This document shows positions 6,435-7,088 of a DNA stretch of 7,088 nucleotides, piece by piece. The stretch is taken from assembly GCA_902803635.1 (NCBI GenBank), contig CADCQU010000096.1:1-7088 (forward strand), read 5' to 3'. A program made the translations under genes and the position numbers. This stretch comes from an uncultured Lachnospiraceae bacterium (GTDB taxonomy: Bacteria; Bacillota; Clostridia; Lachnospirales; Lachnospiraceae). Each line of letters starts with the position of its first letter. The first letter of the stretch is position 1. The notes under the pieces are model-generated. The model worked only from the letters and a program-made list of their open reading frames with translations. It made no database searches and was not told the DNA's origin.

Positions 6435-7088
6435 ATGCGGCTGAGATTACCGGACAATGTTAGGAAGGTTTTGGAGATTCTTAATGCAAATGGCTACGAG
6501 GCGTACATTGTGGGCGGCTGTGTCCGGGATGCCATCCTTGCCCGAAACCCGAACGACTGGGATGTGACGACCAGCGCCCTCCCTGCGGAGGTGAAGCGCA
6601 TTTTCCACCACACGGTGGACACCGGCATCGCCCACGGGACGGTGACGGTGCTTCTGGGCGGCGGAAGCTACGAGGTGACGACCTACCGCATCGACGGGGC
6701 CTACGAGGACGGGCGTCATCCGACGTCCGTCACCTTTACGCCGAACCTTGCGGAGGACCTTCGGAGGCGGGACTTCACGATCAACGCGATGGCCTACAAC
6801 GAGAAGGACGGCCTGGTGGATCTTTTCGATGGGATGGGGGACCTGCAGCGTAAGGTTGTTCGCTGCGTCGGCAACCCGGACGAGCGTTTTGACGAGGACG
6901 CGCTGCGGATTCTTCGAGCGGTACGCTTCGGGGCGCAGCTTGGCTTTACGATTGAGCAGGAGACGCGCTTTTCAATCCGCCGCCATGCCGGGGAGCTGCG
7001 CAAGATCAGCGCGGAGCGCATTCGCGTGGAGCTGATGAAGCTCCTGGTCTCCAAGAACCCGGGACGGCTCCGCGAGCTCTACGCATTG
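6435..7088 (+). CDS. cca: CCA-adding enzyme / tRNA nucleotidyltransferase (3' end outside window)
   Basis: Adds or repairs the 3' CCA of tRNAs without a nucleic acid template. The first 218 residues are present and the frame runs off the window edge. Class II nucleotidyltransferase signatures are clear. These are YIVGGCVRDAIL (24-35), the catalytic carboxylates in DWDVTT (D41 and D43), GIAHGTVTV (64-72), YEVTTYRIDGAYEDGRHP (79-96) and DLRRRDFTINAMAY (108-121). The conserved RFDEDALRILRAVRFGAQLGF follows near 152-172, and this region contacts the incoming nucleotide. The next stretch (KISAERIRVELMKLL) begins the helical neck and body that hold the tRNA. The start is fixed by the strong upstream ribosome binding site. 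Poly(A) polymerase of the same family is possible, but in Gram-positive bacteria this layout is normally the CCA enzyme. It may sit in an operon with proS, giving a tRNA-charging pair, but repeats A and B separate them. Confidence 0.94.
   Translation, partial: MRLRLPDNVRKVLEILNANGYEAYIVGGCVRDAILARNPNDWDVTTSALPAEVKRIFHHTVDTGIAHGTVTVLLGGGSYEVTTYRIDGAYEDGRHPTSVTFTPNLAEDLRRRDFTINAMAYNEKDGLVDLFDGMGDLQRKVVRCVGNPDERFDEDALRILRAVRFGAQLGFTIEQETRFSIRRHAGELRKISAERIRVELMKLLVSKNPGRLRELYAL

Noticed and set aside
254..6492. Reading the iterated CATTTG motif as a polar element such as Chi or KOPS
   Set aside because: It occurs 12 times in one orientation and nine in the other, so there is no strand bias within this window.

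Overview
The window carries seven protein genes, all on the + strand and closely packed. It suggests a GC-rich (about 60%, by eye) Gram-positive Clostridia-type bacterium, most likely a member of Lachnospiraceae or a relative. The grounds are purine-rich GGAGG-like ribosome binding sites, an SH3-GH18 wall-type enzyme, a DivIVA-like coiled-coil protein, the short archaeal/eukaryote-type prolyl-tRNA synthetase seen in many Clostridia, and a long Sua5-type TsaC. I cannot name the genus.

Layout: (1) 1-1242, the 3' part of an SH3 plus glycoside hydrolase family 18 protein whose N-terminus lies off the window. (2) 1305-2057, a DivIVA-like coiled-coil protein. (3) 2073-3152, threonylcarbamoyl-AMP synthase (Sua5/YwlC). 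(4) 3156-4217, an orphan ATP-grasp enzyme of the sugar-transfer-associated type. (5) 4230-4727, a dCMP deaminase close in sequence to eukaryotic DCTD. (6) 4846-6291, ProS. (7) 6435 to the window edge, the N-terminal two thirds or so of a CCA-adding enzyme. Genes 1-5 are separated by 3 to 62 bases and look like one transcription unit. ProS and Cca follow after gaps of 118 and 143 bases, both of which hold repeats. Three genes (sua5, proS, cca) serve tRNA maturation or charging. The GH18 and DivIVA-like genes point to the cell envelope or division. dCMP deaminase supplies dUMP for thymidylate synthesis.

No CRISPR array, insertion sequence, phage gene, rRNA or tRNA was seen. Two structures are not explained by the genes. 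First, the decamer GGCATTTGCC (or its complement) occurs six times exactly. Its core GCATTTGC occurs eight times and CATTTG 21 times, on both strands, in several reading frames and between genes. This resembles the highly iterated or uptake-type motifs of other bacteria. Second, the proS-cca gap holds two tandem stem-loops, 64 bases apart, with conserved stems and loop but differing inner segments. These are the two observations most worth following up.
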